Under the pieces are notes generated by a model that was not told the origin of the DNA, did not search any database, and saw only the letters and a list, made by a program, of their open reading frames with translations. A DNA stretch of 64,000 nucleotides from Thamnaconus septentrionalis (Eukaryota > Chordata > Actinopteri > Tetraodontiformes > Monacanthidae): positions 10,443,501 to 10,507,500 of the forward strand of contig CM020517.1 of NCBI GenBank assembly GCA_009823395.1, written 5' to 3'. The stretch's first letter is position 1; each line of letters opens with the position of its first letter. Below are positions 62,664 to 64,000 of the stretch, piece after piece. A program made the translations under genes and the position numbers.

Positions 62664-63273
62664 AAAACACAGACAAATGACAAGGTTACATGACAAATAA
62701 AACCAAGACGTAAACTGATATCCTACCGTTACCATTTGCTAAACAAAAAAAAGTAGCAATAAAAAAACGGTTCTTTTTGTATGAATGCAACAGGAAACGG
62801 TGACGGGCGTGCGGCCAAAAGAGAATCCAAGGCTTGTTTTTTGATTTGTTTTAGACTTGCAGCATTTGAAGCAGTTTTTTGTTATTTAATAATTGAAATA
62901 ATTTGTTTTCAGTTGCTATTAAAACTATTTTAAAACAGGTCATTTTATGCATGCAAAAGTTGAGATTTGGTGGATATTTATCGGCGGTGCAGACTTATAT
63001 GACTGTGTGTGTTGGAAATCATTAAGGCGGAATTGTGTGGGAAAACAGACGCCCTTACAAGGCTTAAGGCACAGTGGAGCTTTCCATTGGAGCGCAGAGT
63101 GGGAAGAGGACGGAGCGCAAACCGCTGCACCAAAACACGGCAAAACAAAAGTATAAAAAGTTAAAGTAAACAACATACAGGTATTTTTAATGAGAATAAA
63201 AAAAGTGAGAGCACAGCAGCTACGGTTCAGTGTCCAGTGTCAGGTTCCAGGAAACATCTTGCCGCCTCTGCTC
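62023..63273. other. Intergenic region and probable myo6 3' UTR
   Basis: impg1 and myo6 converge here. Minus-strand AATAAA signals (TTTATT on plus) are at 62472-62477 and 62052-62057 and could end the myo6 transcript. A (CA)n tract lies at 62626-62662. No other gene is seen. Confidence 0.55.
62626..62662. repeat. (CA)n microsatellite
   Basis: CA tract with two CG variants near its start, in the likely myo6 3' UTR. Confidence 0.93.

Positions 63274-64000
<727 letters not shown>

Overview
The window is a vertebrate nuclear chromosome segment, most likely from a ray-finned (teleost) fish. The reasons are compact spliced genes with GT-AG introns, dense microsatellites, several fish-type DNA-transposon MITEs, and proteins that align closely with vertebrate families. 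No rRNA, tRNA, CRISPR array or bacterial feature was found. Exon calls come from reading splice sites and frames by hand; gene names rest on remembered family sequences and gene order.

Layout: (1) 1-8581, + strand, the 3' part of snx14 (sorting nexin 14), 11 exons from inside the PX domain to the stop. (2) 9019-15302, - strand, the complete nt5e gene (ecto-5'-nucleotidase, CD73), 9 exons and 572 codons, tail-to-tail with snx14. (3) 15.3-26.4 kb, an intergenic region with microsatellites and a hAT-type MITE that has a perfect 8-bp target duplication. (4) 26786-27889, + strand, intronless htr1b (serotonin receptor 1B). (5) 28.8-43.6 kb, an intergenic region holding a 197-bp-period dispersed repeat, a LINE reverse-transcriptase relic, a strong hairpin and microsatellites. 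(6) 43600-61533, + strand, the complete impg1 gene (interphotoreceptor matrix proteoglycan 1), 17 coding exons and 997 codons, including a predicted transmembrane segment and cytoplasmic tail. (7) 63274-64000, - strand, the last two coding exons of myo6 (myosin VI), tail-to-tail with impg1.

Read on the reverse strand, the order and orientation myo6(+) impg1(-) htr1b(-) nt5e(+) snx14(-) is the same as on human 6q14. In human, htr1b and nt5e are separated by megabases and many genes; here the gap is about 11 kb. The genes do not form a pathway. impg1 and myo6 are linked to photoreceptor and sensory-cell biology, nt5e makes extracellular adenosine, htr1b is a Gi-coupled receptor, and snx14 is an ER/lipid-droplet tether. 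No wholly new biological system was found. The most notable observations are the compressed synteny, the membrane-anchored impg1 with a canonical SEA cleavage motif, and the dispersed repeat family with telomere-like linkers.
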